Positions 8,374 through 17,352 are shown, counted from the stretch's first letter. The stretch: 64,000 bases of DNA from Rhizobium sp. C4 (GCF_021026315.1 NZ_JAJNCX010000005.1:124001-188000); one strand, 5' to 3'. Notes: generated by a model not told the origin, from the sequence alone. A program made the numbers and translations.

Positions 8374-9480
8374 TCATTCCGCAGCCTCCTTCATCTCTTC
8401 AACGATCTCTTGGGCGGCGTCATATTCGCGGCGCATGCGGCGGACGAGGTCGAGTTCGGCCTGGAAGTCCACGTAATGCGGCAGTTTCAGGTGTTCGACA
8501 AAGCCGGTCGCCTGGACATTGTCCGAATGCGAGATGACGAATTCCTCGTCCTGCGCAGGAGCAACGATATCCTCGCCGAATTCTTCAGCGCGTAGCGCCC
8601 GGTCGACCAGCGACATGGCCATGGCCTTGCGCTCCGACTGGCCGAAGACGAGGCCGTAGCCGCGCGTGAACTGCGGCGGCTGCTTGGCCGAACCCTTGAA
8701 CTGGTTGACCATCTGGCATTCCGTGACCTGAACACGGCCAAGCGACACGGCAAAACCGAGCTCGGGAATGTCGATTTCCACCTCGACCTGACCGATGCGG
8801 ATTTCACCGGCGAAGGGATGGGTGCGGGCATAGCCACGCTGCGTCGAATAGGCGAGCGCGAGAAGGAAGCCTTCGTCGCCACGTGCCAGGGCCTGAAGAC
8901 GCTCGTCGCGGCCAAGCGGGAATTCCAGCGGCTCGCGGGTGATGTCGCCGGGGAGCGTGTCGGTCTCGTCAGGCTCTTCCATCTCGATCAGGCTTTCGCC
9001 GGCGAGAATGTCGGAGACGCGCATGACGGGCTCCGTGCCCGGCTCGCGCTGGACGCCTTCTGCAACCGCATGGTCGCCAAGCAGCGACGGGTCGAGCAGG
9101 CGGTGGGTATAGTCGAAGGTCGGTCCGAGCAACTGCCCGCCGGGTAGATCCTTGTAGGTCGCCGAAATGCGGCGCTCGACCAGCATCGTGCCGGTATCGA
9201 CGGCGCAGGAATAGCCGAAGCGCGGCAGCGTGGTGCGATAGGCGCGCAGGATGAAGATCGCCTCGATCATGTCGCCACGGGACTGACGCATCGCAAGGGC
9301 CGCCAGCGTGCGGTCATAAAGCGAGGCTTCGGCCATGATGCGGTCGACGCCGAGCGCGAGCTGCGCGACGATCTGGTCGATGGAAAGCGCTGGAAGCGAG
9401 CGGTCGCCCCGGCGGCGGTCGGCCAGAAGCCGATGCGCATTGGAAATGGCGGCTTCGCCGCCCTTCACGGCTACATACAT
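8374..9480 (-). CDS. phnI: C-P lyase core subunit PhnI (purine ribosyl triphosphate synthase)
   Basis: A 368-residue PhnI, part of the PhnGHIJ core. With PhnG, PhnH and PhnL it couples a phosphonate to the ribose C1 of ATP and releases adenine; PhnI alone has nucleosidase activity in E. coli. The characteristic start (MYVAVKGGEAAI) and the AYSTQRGYARTHPF segment are clear. The start at 9480 follows the phnH stop by one base. Length and conservation look normal. Downstream, the operon is interrupted by about 217 bp before phnJ, unusually long for this cluster. Confidence 0.95.
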   Translation of the reverse strand: MYVAVKGGEAAISNAHRLLADRRRGDRSLPALSIDQIVAQLALGVDRIMAEASLYDRTLAALAMRQSRGDMIEAIFILRAYRTTLPRFGYSCAVDTGTMLVERRISATYKDLPGGQLLGPTFDYTHRLLDPSLLGDHAVAEGVQREPGTEPVMRVSDILAGESLIEMEEPDETDTLPGDITREPLEFPLGRDERLQALARGDEGFLLALAYSTQRGYARTHPFAGEIRIGQVEVEIDIPELGFAVSLGRVQVTECQMVNQFKGSAKQPPQFTRGYGLVFGQSERKAMAMSLVDRALRAEEFGEDIVAPAQDEEFVISHSDNVQATGFVEHLKLPHYVDFQAELDLVRRMRREYDAAQEIVEEMKEAAE

Positions 9481-9481
9481 G

Positions 9482-10090
9482 TCAGCCTCCCAAGGCTTGA
9501 AGGTCGGTGGAACGCGGCAGGGCCATGAGGTCCGAGCCGGCGGTGAAAATCAGGTCGATCCCGCGCGGGAAGAAGCCGCGATTGACGCGCCAGCGATGCA
9601 GGAAGTCGCCGGGCAGGCCCTGAAGGGCGATCTGCGTGCTGATCTTGATGCCGGGGCCGGTTGCCAGGAATTGCGGACCGCCTGTCAGCGACGGCAGTTC
9701 AATCACGAGCGTGGCGGAGCGGTCCGGATAGTCCTGGCTGCCAGCGGCAAAGCCGAGGAAATCCGGGATCGGCTCGCCGCTCGCGAGGAAGGCGAAGCGG
9801 GCATGCGCCGGCGAGGCGACGATTTCCGCGCCCGTGTGGAAGCCGACCCAGCCCTTGAGCGTGGCATTGGCGAGCATCGGCGAGAGCCAGACGGGCGTGT
9901 CGTGATCGGCCAGCGTCAGGGCAACAGCGCCTTGCGCAACACCGAGCGGATGCGGCGGGGCTGCGTCAGTGCCGAGCGTGTGGATCGTGCCGGGGCGGGA
10001 CATGGCGTCCATCAGAGCGCGGAAGGTGGCCTGCGCGCCGAGAACGGGATTGGCGAAACCGCCTTCAAGTGCTTCTGTGTGCAAGGACAT
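9482..10090 (-). CDS. phnH: C-P lyase core subunit PhnH
   Basis: A 202-residue protein of the PhnH family, a non-catalytic but essential component of the C-P lyase core that adopts a PLP-transferase-like fold without the cofactor lysine. The family N-terminus (GFANPVLGAQATFRALMDAM) with its SRPG continuation is plain. The ATG at 10090 shares one base with the phnG stop (TGATG), indicating coupled translation; an in-frame TTG one codon upstream is less likely. Confidence 0.94.
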   Translation of the reverse strand: MSLHTEALEGGFANPVLGAQATFRALMDAMSRPGTIHTLGTDAAPPHPLGVAQGAVALTLADHDTPVWLSPMLANATLKGWVGFHTGAEIVASPAHARFAFLASGEPIPDFLGFAAGSQDYPDRSATLVIELPSLTGGPQFLATGPGIKISTQIALQGLPGDFLHRWRVNRGFFPRGIDLIFTAGSDLMALPRSTDLQALGG

Positions 10091-10572
10091 CAATCGTCTC
10101 CCCGGACCATGGTGAAGAAATCAACCCGCGTGGCGGCAGTTTCGGCGGCGCGTTTCCCATCTTCCATTTCGATGCGAACGGCGACTGCGGCGCAGAGTGT
10201 TTCGACCGCTGTCCGATGCGCCGGCATTTCGCCAAGTGCGTCGAGAATGGCCGAAAGTCGGGCTGCATGTTTGTCGCCGCCGAGGCGCTGGCCGTGACCG
10301 ACCGCGCCGCTTGCAAGCCGTACCGTGGCGCGGGTGACTGTGGCCTCACCCAGATTGAAGAGAGATCCCGTGCCGCCCATGCGGCCGCGGATCATCACGA
10401 GGCCCGTTTCGGGGCCGCGCAGGTTCACGGCGTCCGGGGTGCCGCCTATGGCGCCCAGCGCCTGAACCATTTCATCGACGGTGGCGCGGGCGAGGCGCTC
10501 GATGCGGAGTTTGCGCGCCTCATCGGCGGCGCTCAGCGACGTCTCCGGATTTGTCCTTGCTGCGGTCTGCAT
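10090..10572 (-). CDS. phnG: C-P lyase core subunit PhnG
   Basis: A 160-residue PhnG, first gene of the phnGHIJKL unit. Conserved features are the RGPETGLVMIRGRMGGTG stretch and the GEATVTRATVRL segment that follows. The start at 10572 (MQTAART) has GAGG six bases upstream; the frame stays open further upstream but without a credible ribosome site, and it would run through the regulatory region. The gene faces phnF across an 85-bp gap that holds a Pho-box-like repeat and a GntR-type dyad, so it is likely controlled by phosphate and possibly by PhnF. Confidence 0.94.
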   Translation of the reverse strand: MQTAARTNPETSLSAADEARKLRIERLARATVDEMVQALGAIGGTPDAVNLRGPETGLVMIRGRMGGTGSLFNLGEATVTRATVRLASGAVGHGQRLGGDKHAARLSAILDALGEMPAHRTAVETLCAAVAVRIEMEDGKRAAETAATRVDFFTMVRGDD

Positions 10573-10592
10573 TTGAACCTCAAATGTATATT

Positions 10593-10602
10593 TATCTAGA
10601 CA
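10593..10602. promoter_or_regulatory. Candidate PhnF (GntR/HutC) operator
   Basis: TATCTAGACA is a nearly perfect palindrome around TCTAGA, 21 bp upstream of phnG. HutC-subfamily regulators bind dyads of the GTCTAGAC type (for example DasR), so this is a reasonable target for the adjacent phnF product. The assignment rests on position and shape only. Confidence 0.4.
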
Positions 10603-10635
10603 ATTAAACCTAGGCCATGTTAGTAGCATTGTCGA

Positions 10636-10653
10636 GTGACATTTGGGTGACAT
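10636..10653. promoter_or_regulatory. Candidate Pho box between phnG and phnF
   Basis: Two identical heptamers GTGACAT are separated by TTGG, exactly the 11-base period of a Pho box; on the other strand the half-site reads ATGTCAC, keeping the TGTCA core in both halves. It lies 64-81 bp upstream of the phnG start, a normal activator distance, but ends only four bases before the phnF ATG. Confidence 0.6.
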
Positions 10654-10657
10654 CTTC

Positions 10658-11413
10658 ATGACTGGAACGAAGCAGGCAGGGGTTGACCGGACGAGCGGCG
10701 TGGCGCTCTGGCGGCAGATCGCCGACGATATCCGCGTCGCCATTGGCGCGGGCGAATTCCGCGAGGCCGGCAAGCTGCCGGGGGAAATGGCGCTGGCCGA
10801 GCGCTTCGGCGTCAACCGTCATACGGTGCGCGCGGCAATCGCGGCGCTTCAGACCGAGGGGATCGTCAAGGCAAAGGCGGGCAGGGGCACGGAAATCCTG
10901 TCCGATATCCGCTTGAAAATGCCGATCTCCCGGCGCACGCGCTTCTCGTCAGGCCTTGGCGGACAGGCACGGCGGCCGGAAACGGCCTATATAGCCTCGG
11001 GCGAGGCCGAAGCTTCGGAGGAGGTTGCGGCAGCGCTTCGCATCGCACCCGGCACGCCCTGCGTGACGCTGGAAACGCTCGGTCTTGCCGATGGCATTCC
11101 GGTGTCACTTGCCTTCCACACGTTTCCGGCCGCGCGCTTTGCCGGGATCGATGAGCATTTCCGTCGCGAGCGCTCGGTCACGCGCTCCTTTGCGGCCATG
11201 GGGCTTGCCGATTACGTCCGCATTTCCACCGACATTTCCGCCCGCCACGCCGACGAGCGTGAGCGCGAATGGCTTCGGCTGACGCCCGGCGGCATTGTTC
11301 TGGAGGCACTGGCAATCAATGCCGATCTGGAAGGCGTGCCGGTGCAATATTCGCGCACGCTCTTCTCCGCCGGCCGCGTCAGCCTGCATGTCGGGACCGA
11401 TGTGGAGCTTTGA
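10658..11413 (+). CDS. phnF: GntR-family (HutC subfamily) transcriptional regulator PhnF
   Basis: A 251-residue regulator. The N-terminal winged helix-turn-helix spans about residues 17-80 (LPGEMALAERFGVNRHTVRA), and the C-terminal part is a UTRA ligand-binding domain. PhnF proteins repress phn genes and sense an unknown phosphonate-related ligand. The chosen ATG at 10658 has no clear Shine-Dalgarno sequence, because a Pho-box-like repeat occupies the bases just before it; a TTG at 10643 is in frame but lies inside that repeat. Translation may be leaderless or weak. It is divergent from phnG. Confidence 0.9.
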   Translation: MTGTKQAGVDRTSGVALWRQIADDIRVAIGAGEFREAGKLPGEMALAERFGVNRHTVRAAIAALQTEGIVKAKAGRGTEILSDIRLKMPISRRTRFSSGLGGQARRPETAYIASGEAEASEEVAAALRIAPGTPCVTLETLGLADGIPVSLAFHTFPAARFAGIDEHFRRERSVTRSFAAMGLADYVRISTDISARHADEREREWLRLTPGGIVLEALAINADLEGVPVQYSRTLFSAGRVSLHVGTDVEL

Positions 11414-11548
11414 GCGACCCTTGAAGCCGGAGCGCTTCGGGCGCGGGAAGGGTACAGGGTAGGAAAGCTGTTGTTTGGTACTGCCCAGCCTTGTCTTGCG
11501 CCCGCGGATGAGGGAATTTGCGACCTTCAAACTCTCGGCAGGAACATC

Positions 11549-12187
11549 ATGACACGCAAGGTCGCAACGCTCGAAACGCTCGTCTCCGCAATCCTGGGCA
11601 AGGGCGATGGGGGCAACCGTGTGATTGCCGCCATTGCCGGCCCGCCGGGTGCCGGCAAGTCGACGCTGGCGGAGAAGATCGTTGACGCATTGAACGATGT
11701 GGCACCCGGTTCGGCCGCTATTCTGCCGATGGACGGCTACCATTATGATGACATGCTGCTTGTTCCGCGCGGCCTGAGACCCCGCAAGGGTGCGCCCGAG
11801 ACCTTCGATGCGGCCGGTTTTGCCCATATGCTCATGCGCCTGCGCCAGAACGCCGAACCGGAGATTGCCGTCCCGGTGTTTGACCGCTCCATCGAAATCG
11901 CGCGGGCAGGGGCGCGCATGATACCCCAATCGGTCCGCTACATCATCGCGGAGGGAAACTACCTTCTTCTCGATGAAGGGCGCTGGCGGGAACTGCATCC
12001 GCATTACGATCTGACTGTCATGATCGATGAGCCGGAGGACGTGCTTCGGGCAAGGCTTGAGGAGCGCTGGAAGGATCTCTCGCCGGAGGATCGCGCCTGG
12101 AAGCTTGACGGCAACGACCTGCCAAATGGCAGACGTGTTACGCAGGGCAGCACAGAGCCCGATTTCGTCATTCGCGCGGCTGAATAG
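11549..12187 (+). CDS. P-loop kinase of the uridine kinase/phosphoribulokinase/PanK superfamily
   Basis: A 212-residue cytoplasmic kinase-like protein with Walker A GPPGAGKST at residues 31-39 and, downstream, a MDGYHYDD motif typical of this superfamily where the Asp binds substrate or metal. It resembles proteins annotated in rhizobia as FrcK (fructose transport kinase) and YggC-like kinases, whose substrates are poorly established; a sugar or nucleoside is likely. The ATG at 11549 has AGGA five bases upstream. It stands alone after phnF with a 135-bp gap, so there is no operon context to fix the substrate. Confidence 0.75.
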   Translation: MTRKVATLETLVSAILGKGDGGNRVIAAIAGPPGAGKSTLAEKIVDALNDVAPGSAAILPMDGYHYDDMLLVPRGLRPRKGAPETFDAAGFAHMLMRLRQNAEPEIAVPVFDRSIEIARAGARMIPQSVRYIIAEGNYLLLDEGRWRELHPHYDLTVMIDEPEDVLRARLEERWKDLSPEDRAWKLDGNDLPNGRRVTQGSTEPDFVIRAAE

Positions 12188-12271
12188 AAAGACTGTGTCT
12201 TAAAGCACTTCGCCGGCGCCTTACTGGGGCGCCGCACTGGCTTCAGAGTGGTCAGTTGCGACCGCCTTCGC

Positions 12272-12478
12272 TCACGAATTGCTGTCGTTCGGCAACGCGG
12301 TGAAGTTCACGGTTTCGCGCTTTTCGATCCCGAGACGTTGCTTGATGTGCAGATTCGGCATCACGCCGGTTTTCTGCGCCGTGTGATATCCATGCCTCGC
12401 GGCCATGAAGAAACCGCCCCAGGAAATGAGGCTCACGAGCAAAAAGATCAATAAAAGCTGAAACTTCACGTCCTGCAT
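12272..12478 (-). CDS. Small single-pass membrane protein, unknown
   Basis: A 68-residue frame starting MQDVKFQ, with one strong hydrophobic helix at about residues 7-27 and a basic, then Ser/Asn-rich cytoplasmic tail. The hydrophobic pattern supports a real protein, but the ribosome site before the ATG is weak. It converges on the P-loop kinase gene, with an 84-bp gap. I do not recognise the family. Confidence 0.5.
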   Translation of the reverse strand: MQDVKFQLLLIFLLVSLISWGGFFMAARHGYHTAQKTGVMPNLHIKQRLGIEKRETVNFTALPNDSNS

Positions 12479-12977
12479 CCACCCATCTGCAGTTGGTGCC
12501 TAAAACCAAGAACTCCCCTTGGCGTGGATATTAAAGTATTAAACTGCATCTGCAAGAGGATTTGAGCTGGCGTTGCTACTTATCCTGTAAATTAGGTTTG
12601 CTTAATATAAAGCTTTGAGCACTGTTGCTCGTTCGTCTTCTGCCAACTTCCGCGATGTAGCTGCCTGTTTCTACAGTTCAATTCTGCTGAAGGGGCCATG
12701 TCCGGCCTTCGCTTTCCCACATCTCTCCTTTCATTCTGTCTGAGAAGACTACTGGCCCGAAGCGCACAGCTTTCGAACATTGCTGCAATAAAAGGTTCGC
12801 GAGCCTCGGATAGTCGTGGGCATCCAAGGCTCGCAGGTCGCCATCGGCATGTAACGAATCATCCGTTCCGAGCGCCACCCAAGGGACATGTCTGACTGTT
12901 GCGCCATTGGAAGATCGTCCGTCTCACGCGCGCCTTTTGCATGGCCTGCCTGGGAGCACGCAAAAGGATGGAATGCG
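12479..12977. other. 499-bp region without a supported gene
   Basis: The stretch between the small membrane-protein gene and ugd is visibly more AT-rich than its surroundings in its first 250 bases. Short frames on the minus strand (for example 12678-12878, encoding a 66-residue peptide) have no recognisable family and no ribosome site. The right end holds the leader of ugd with an inverted repeat over the ribosome-binding site. It may be a remnant of lost genes or a long leader. Confidence 0.5.
12933..12967 (+). promoter_or_regulatory. Inverted repeat covering the ugd ribosome-binding site
   Basis: CCTTTTGC (12933-12940) can pair perfectly with GCAAAAGG (12960-12967) across a 19-base loop. 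The right arm contains the AAAAGG that serves as the Shine-Dalgarno sequence for the ATG at 12978, so folding would hide it. This could make ugd translation conditional. Confidence 0.4.
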
Positions 12978-14144
12978 ATGAAGATTGCGGTTGTCGGCAC
13001 CGGATATGTCGGTCTCTCCAATGCGGTTCTGATGGCGCAGCGGCACGAGGTGGTGGCTCTCGACATCGCCGCCGAGCGCGTTGATCTCGTCAATCAGCGA
13101 AAGAGCCCATTTACGGACACGGAGCTCGAGTCATTCCTGGCAACGAGGCCACTGCGGCTCAGGGCCACCTTGTCGAAGCAGGACGCCTTCGAGGGCGCTG
13201 ACTTTGTCGTCATCGCCACGCCGACGAATTACGACCCCGTCACCCATCATTTCGATACCACATCGATCGAAGCCGTCGTCCGCGATGTCCTGGCGCTCAA
13301 TCCCGATGCCGTGATGATCATCAAGTCGACGGTGCCAGTCGGCTACACGAGCAGGATCAGGAAGGAACTGGGCTGCCAGAACCTGATTTTTTCTCCGGAA
13401 TTCCTGCGCGAGGGCAAGGCCCTCTACGACAACCTGCACCCCTCGCGCATCGTCGTCGGGGAACAGTCCGATCGCGCTCGTGTCTTCGCGGAGATACTGC
13501 GGAGTTGCTCGGAGAAGAACAATGTGCCCGTTTTGCTCACCGACTCCACCGAGGCGGAGGCCATCAAGCTCTTCGCAAACACCTATCTCGCCATGCGCGT
13601 TGCCTATTTCAACGAACTGGACACGTTTGCCGCCACGCATGGTCTCAACACCCGCCAGATCATCGACGGCGTTGGCCTCGATCCTCGCATCGGAGCGCAT
13701 TATAACAATCCTTCCTTCGGCTATGGCGGCTATTGCCTGCCCAAGGACACAAGGCAGCTCCTCGCCAACTATCGGGATGTTCCGCAAAACCTCATCAATG
13801 CGATCGTGACCTCGAACTCCACCCGAAAGGATTTCGTCGCCGAAGACATCCTGCGCCGCCAACCTGCAACGGTCGGCGTCTATCGGCTTATCATGAAGGC
13901 AGGGTCGGACAATTTCCGCTCCTCCAGCATCCAGGGAGTCATGAAGCGGATCAAGGCGAGGGGCGTCCCCATGATCGTCTACGAGCCGACGTTTGACGAG
14001 ACGACATTCTTCGGCTCGACGGTTTATCGGGATCTCGATGCATTCAAGGCGGAGGCGAGCCTCATCCTTTCAAACCGCATGGCGCCTGACCTCTCGGATG
14101 TCGCCGACAAGGTCTACACCCGCGATCTCTTCGGAAATGACTGA
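12978..14144 (+). CDS. ugd: UDP-glucose 6-dehydrogenase
   Basis: Oxidises UDP-glucose to UDP-glucuronate with two NAD+, a precursor for acidic exopolysaccharide, capsule or lipid A modification. The product is 388 residues, the size of the E. coli/Klebsiella short type rather than the 430-440-residue form common in alphaproteobacteria. The Rossmann motif GTGYVGLS is at residues 8-15, the catalytic cysteine is Cys253 in GYCLPKDT, and the STVPVGYT and [10 protein letters not shown] motifs are intact. The start at 12978 gives MKIAVVGTG with AAAAGG ten bases upstream; upstream in-frame starts lack this. No polysaccharide genes flank it, and with the AT-rich DNA upstream it may be an acquired copy. 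Confidence 0.93.
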   Translation: MKIAVVGTGYVGLSNAVLMAQRHEVVALDIAAERVDLVNQRKSPFTDTELESFLATRPLRLRATLSKQDAFEGADFVVIATPTNYDPVTHHFDTTSIEAVVRDVLALNPDAVMIIKSTVPVGYTSRIRKELGCQNLIFSPEFLREGKALYDNLHPSRIVVGEQSDRARVFAEILRSCSEKNNVPVLLTDSTEAEAIKLFANTYLAMRVAYFNELDTFAATHGLNTRQIIDGVGLDPRIGAHYNNPSFGYGGYCLPKDTRQLLANYRDVPQNLINAIVTSNSTRKDFVAEDILRRQPATVGVYRLIMKAGSDNFRSSSIQGVMKRIKARGVPMIVYEPTFDETTFFGSTVYRDLDAFKAEASLILSNRMAPDLSDVADKVYTRDLFGND

Positions 14145-14318
14145 CATCACGTCAATCGGTCGCGGATAACATGGACCGGCCCGCAGCTTATGCTTTAGGC
14201 GATCGCAGCTTTGCCGACATTGATGTCTTTGGGATGTTGTAAGGTGGAGGCACGTGCGCTGGATTCGTACTCCTTTCAAGGATGAGAACTGACGCCGCTG
14301 AGCGATGGCCCAAAGAAT

Positions 14319-15254
14319 TTAACGGCTTAGTTGCAGAATGCAAACAAGCGGCTTGTGGTCTGACCCAAGGTTCGGACCTGTGTGGCAATCTGAGAAAATA
14401 TTGCTGCCATTTGTCAGGAGGTGGTCGATCGGTGCGCCGATGAAGGGCACGCCTTTGCGGACCGCCATGCGCGTCAGAGGCGCCAGCAAGGCCGGTTCTT
14501 CATGCAATTCGCCGGCAGCAACGATCGCGCGGAAGCCCGGATCCCAGCGGGTCGCGTTGAAGTCACCCAGCATTAGGACGGGCTCTGTTTCACGCGCGGC
14601 GTAGTAGGCAATATCGGAGAGGTAGTGATCCCTCGCCTTAAGTTCCTGCGGTTCCTTCAGTGTCGCGGGATGGATGCCCCACACGACGAGCAGGCGGTTC
14701 TTGACGTTAATTTCCGCGCGGACCATCGAATTCCAGTCGAGCGATTTGTTCGTCTGCTTGATGATCGGATATTTCGAGAGGATCAGCACATCCGGAACGG
14801 GTGTCGTATGATAGGGAAAGAGGCTGAAGAGCGCAGTCGTACCCTTCTCCTGCTCTGTGAACTCCTGGATGGCGACAATATCCGGGTCCTCATGCTTGAG
14901 CCAGGCATAGATGTCTGACCTGTCTCGTTCGTCCAGAAGCCAGTTGTAGGAAATCACCTTCAGCACCGGCCCAGTGGCGGGTCCAGCGTTTCTGTCCCAA
15001 TTGACGAGCGTAGGGGAGAGGAATTCCGCGCAAACCACGACGGCTGCAAGCAGGGCTGCGATGCGAACCTTCCTGAAAAGTGCGGCAAGAGCGAGCAGTA
15101 CGACCATGCTTGCGACAAGCATATAGTCCCAGAACAGATAGCCCATGGACAAGAGATGGCCGAGTTCAAGCTGGTATCGACCGGCAACAAGCAGGAGCGC
15201 AACGACGATGGCTGCTCGCGCATGTGTGATAATTTTCCAGATGCTGCCTATCAT
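14319..15254 (-). CDS. Membrane-anchored endonuclease/exonuclease/phosphatase (EEP) family protein
   Basis: About 311 residues. Three hydrophobic segments occupy roughly residues 10-85, followed by an EEP (DNase I-like) domain: VISYNWLL, IVAIQEFTE (metal-binding Glu), LMLGDFNAT and the terminal GSDHKPLV are all in order, so the catalytic Glu, Asp, Asn and His appear present. Related membrane EEP proteins are common in rhizobia and may be phosphodiesterases or nucleases at the periplasmic face; the substrate is unknown. I start at the ATG at 15254 (MIGSIWK) because GGGGA precedes it at a usable distance; an ATG at 15287 lacks a site. Confidence 0.8.
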   Translation of the reverse strand: MIGSIWKIITHARAAIVVALLLVAGRYQLELGHLLSMGYLFWDYMLVASMVVLLALAALFRKVRIAALLAAVVVCAEFLSPTLVNWDRNAGPATGPVLKVISYNWLLDERDRSDIYAWLKHEDPDIVAIQEFTEQEKGTTALFSLFPYHTTPVPDVLILSKYPIIKQTNKSLDWNSMVRAEINVKNRLLVVWGIHPATLKEPQELKARDHYLSDIAYYAARETEPVLMLGDFNATRWDPGFRAIVAAGELHEEPALLAPLTRMAVRKGVPFIGAPIDHLLTNGSNIFSDCHTGPNLGSDHKPLVCILQLSR

Positions 15255-15449
15255 TAAGGGTCCCCGATTTCCTTGGCTATTTAGCATGCAAACAAGTCGA
15301 TTTCCTTCACCGCCAGATTTAAATTTCCGCGCCGCTATCATCCGTTCATTGGCTTGGTGTGACGCGCTTGAACGTCGCCGACGATTTGACATCGGGATTT
15401 TTGAGGGCGACAAGTCGGTCTCGGCGCGAGATCTTAAGGGGAGAGACGA

Positions 15450-16217
15450 ATGGCTGACGTTGATGCGAAGGGAATTGCACTCGTGACGGGGGGAGGGACT
15501 GGCGTGGGCAAGGCCATGGTTCGGGCGCTTGCCGACACGGGATGGACCGTCGTCATTGCGGGACGCCGGCTCGAGGTTCTGGACGAGGCGATCCGTGAAT
15601 TCGGCCCGGAATCCTCCGCGAAGGTCCATGCGATCGTTGCCGATGTCGGCATTCCCGGCTCTGTTCGCGCGCTTTTCGAGGAGGTCGAAAGCCGCTTCGG
15701 CAGGCTCGACTTGCTCGTCAACAATGCCGGCTCGGGCGCCCCGGCCGTTCCACTGGATGAGCTGGATGTCGAGGACTGGAACCGTGTCGTTGCCGCCAAT
15801 CTGACGGGCGCGTTCCTCTGCACCCAGCAGGCGTTCCGCATCATGAAGGCGCAGACGCCGCGTGGTGGCCGCATCATCAACAACGGGTCGATTTCCGCCA
15901 CGACGCCGCGGCCCAATTCGGCGCCGTATACCGCGACGAAGCATGCCATCACAGGTCTGACGAAATCCTGCGCTCTCGATGGCCGCGCCTTCGATATTGC
16001 CTGCGGGCAGATCGATATCGGCAACGCGGCAACCGACATGACCGAAAGGATGCGCGCCGGCATCGTCCAGCCGAATGGGGAAACAATGGTCGAACCGACG
16101 ATCGATCCCAAGCTGGTGGCGGATGCCGTCGTCTACATGGCGGGCCTGCCGCTGGATGCAAATGTCCTGACGATGACCGTCATGGCGACGAAAATGCCCT
16201 TCGTGGGGCGTGGCTAA
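15450..16217 (+). CDS. Short-chain dehydrogenase/reductase
   Basis: A 255-residue classical SDR. The cofactor motif TGGGTGVG is at residues 13-20, NNAG near 91-94, and the catalytic Tyr160 and Lys164 lie in the YTATK motif with a Ser at 147 or 149. An arginine pair after the second strand (AGRR) suggests NADP(H) preference. AGGGGAGA lies six to ten bases before the ATG. It stands between two leftward genes with no operon partner, so the substrate is unknown. Confidence 0.85.
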   Translation: MADVDAKGIALVTGGGTGVGKAMVRALADTGWTVVIAGRRLEVLDEAIREFGPESSAKVHAIVADVGIPGSVRALFEEVESRFGRLDLLVNNAGSGAPAVPLDELDVEDWNRVVAANLTGAFLCTQQAFRIMKAQTPRGGRIINNGSISATTPRPNSAPYTATKHAITGLTKSCALDGRAFDIACGQIDIGNAATDMTERMRAGIVQPNGETMVEPTIDPKLVADAVVYMAGLPLDANVLTMTVMATKMPFVGRG

Positions 16218-16227
16218 CCGGGGTGGA

Positions 16228-17352
16228 CTAAAGGACGCCCCACGCCCGATAGCGCCCGCGGCCGGTCATTTCGCGCAGGTTCAGCTCCTTGGTTAGCACA
16301 AGGGCCCCCTGCGGTGTTATGTCGAGCTCCTGGGCGATTAGGCTGGCTGATACGACAGGTCTTGCAATCACCAGATCGACCAGTTGCGGCAGACGCGAAT
16401 GACCGCGGCGGTTGGCGGTGCGACGCTCAAGCTGGGCGCGGGCCGCCAGCAGCCGGTCGTGTTCCTTCAAGCCGGTCGCGGCCGTTTCCTCGATGCTTTC
16501 CAAGATTGCCAGCAGCCGCGTCATGCGGCTCGGTGACCGCCGCCGGTCGATCTTGATTGCTTTCAGCCCGACATTGAGCGGTGGGAGGTGAGCGCGGGCC
16601 ACGCCTTCCTGGCGGAGCAGTGCTGCGGCAAGCTGTCGGCCGAGCTCGGCCCTGTGCTGCAGCACCTGGAGCTGGTTCCAGGCGTCGAGTGCAATCGCGG
16701 CCTTGAGGACAGGCGGAAGCGCATCGGCGGCGCGAAGGATCTGCATCCATTCGTCAAGCCGCGCATCTTCGTCCCAATCGGCATCATAGATCAGCGGGTC
16801 GCGGTCGGGCGCGCGTTTGGCCGCGGGACGATTGTTGAGCGTATCGTCAATCAGCGCGCTGCTGCGGCTCAGCAGCGCATCGATTTCGGCAAATTCATCG
16901 CCTGCGTCCTCCAATGCCAGATCGTCGTCTTCCGGAGAGCCTTCGGGAATGCTGGAGACTTGGGTCGGCGAGGGGGGCTGAAGTGGGCTATGAGCGTCCG
17001 CCTCCCGGGCTTCGCCGCGCAGGCGGGCGAGGCCGGCGTTGCTCAGGGCCCAATCGGCCGGGTGGCTCCCGATTTGGCGCCGGCTGCGGAGCACGGAATG
17101 CGCGATGGTCAGTTCGTGCGTCGGCGTGCGGGCATCGCGGCGTGCATCATGGAGGACCAGATCCTCGACGTGAACGAGCTCGCCGTCGACCCACATCGAA
17201 GACACTGCGTCGGCGAAATCCTGTCTTTCGAGAAAACCTTCGCGGATCGTCGAGCGGGCAATGCACTCGTCCAGTCGCGCCAGAGCATCCGTCGCCCGGC
17301 ACACGGGCCCGAACAGCGCCGGCAGATCGATTCGCTTGAGGTCATAGGACAT
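16228..17352 (-). CDS. DUF1612 and helix-turn-helix protein (rhizobial RHE_PE00001-type family)
   Basis: A 374-residue protein of a family largely confined to Rhizobiales, found on chromosomes and plasmids. The N-terminal part (LPALFGPVCRATDALARLDE) is the DUF1612 region; an acidic linker follows around residues 130-180, and the last 60 residues contain a predicted helix-turn-helix (SLIAQELDITPQGALVL) like that of DNA-binding proteins. The role is unknown; DNA binding is an inference. It converges on the SDR gene with a 10-bp gap. The ribosome site at 17352 is weak. Confidence 0.8.
   Translation of the reverse strand: MSYDLKRIDLPALFGPVCRATDALARLDECIARSTIREGFLERQDFADAVSSMWVDGELVHVEDLVLHDARRDARTPTHELTIAHSVLRSRRQIGSHPADWALSNAGLARLRGEAREADAHSPLQPPSPTQVSSIPEGSPEDDDLALEDAGDEFAEIDALLSRSSALIDDTLNNRPAAKRAPDRDPLIYDADWDEDARLDEWMQILRAADALPPVLKAAIALDAWNQLQVLQHRAELGRQLAAALLRQEGVARAHLPPLNVGLKAIKIDRRRSPSRMTRLLAILESIEETAATGLKEHDRLLAARAQLERRTANRRGHSRLPQLVDLVIARPVVSASLIAQELDITPQGALVLTKELNLREMTGRGRYRAWGVL

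Noticed and set aside
8153-8377. 74-residue minus-strand frame between phnI and phnJ
   Set aside because: It is the complement of the small Gly/Asp-tail gene, shows no protein-like pattern and overlaps phnI and phnJ at its ends.
12678-12878. 66-residue minus-strand frame upstream of ugd
   Set aside because: There is no ribosome site, no recognisable family and no conserved pattern; it may be a remnant at best.
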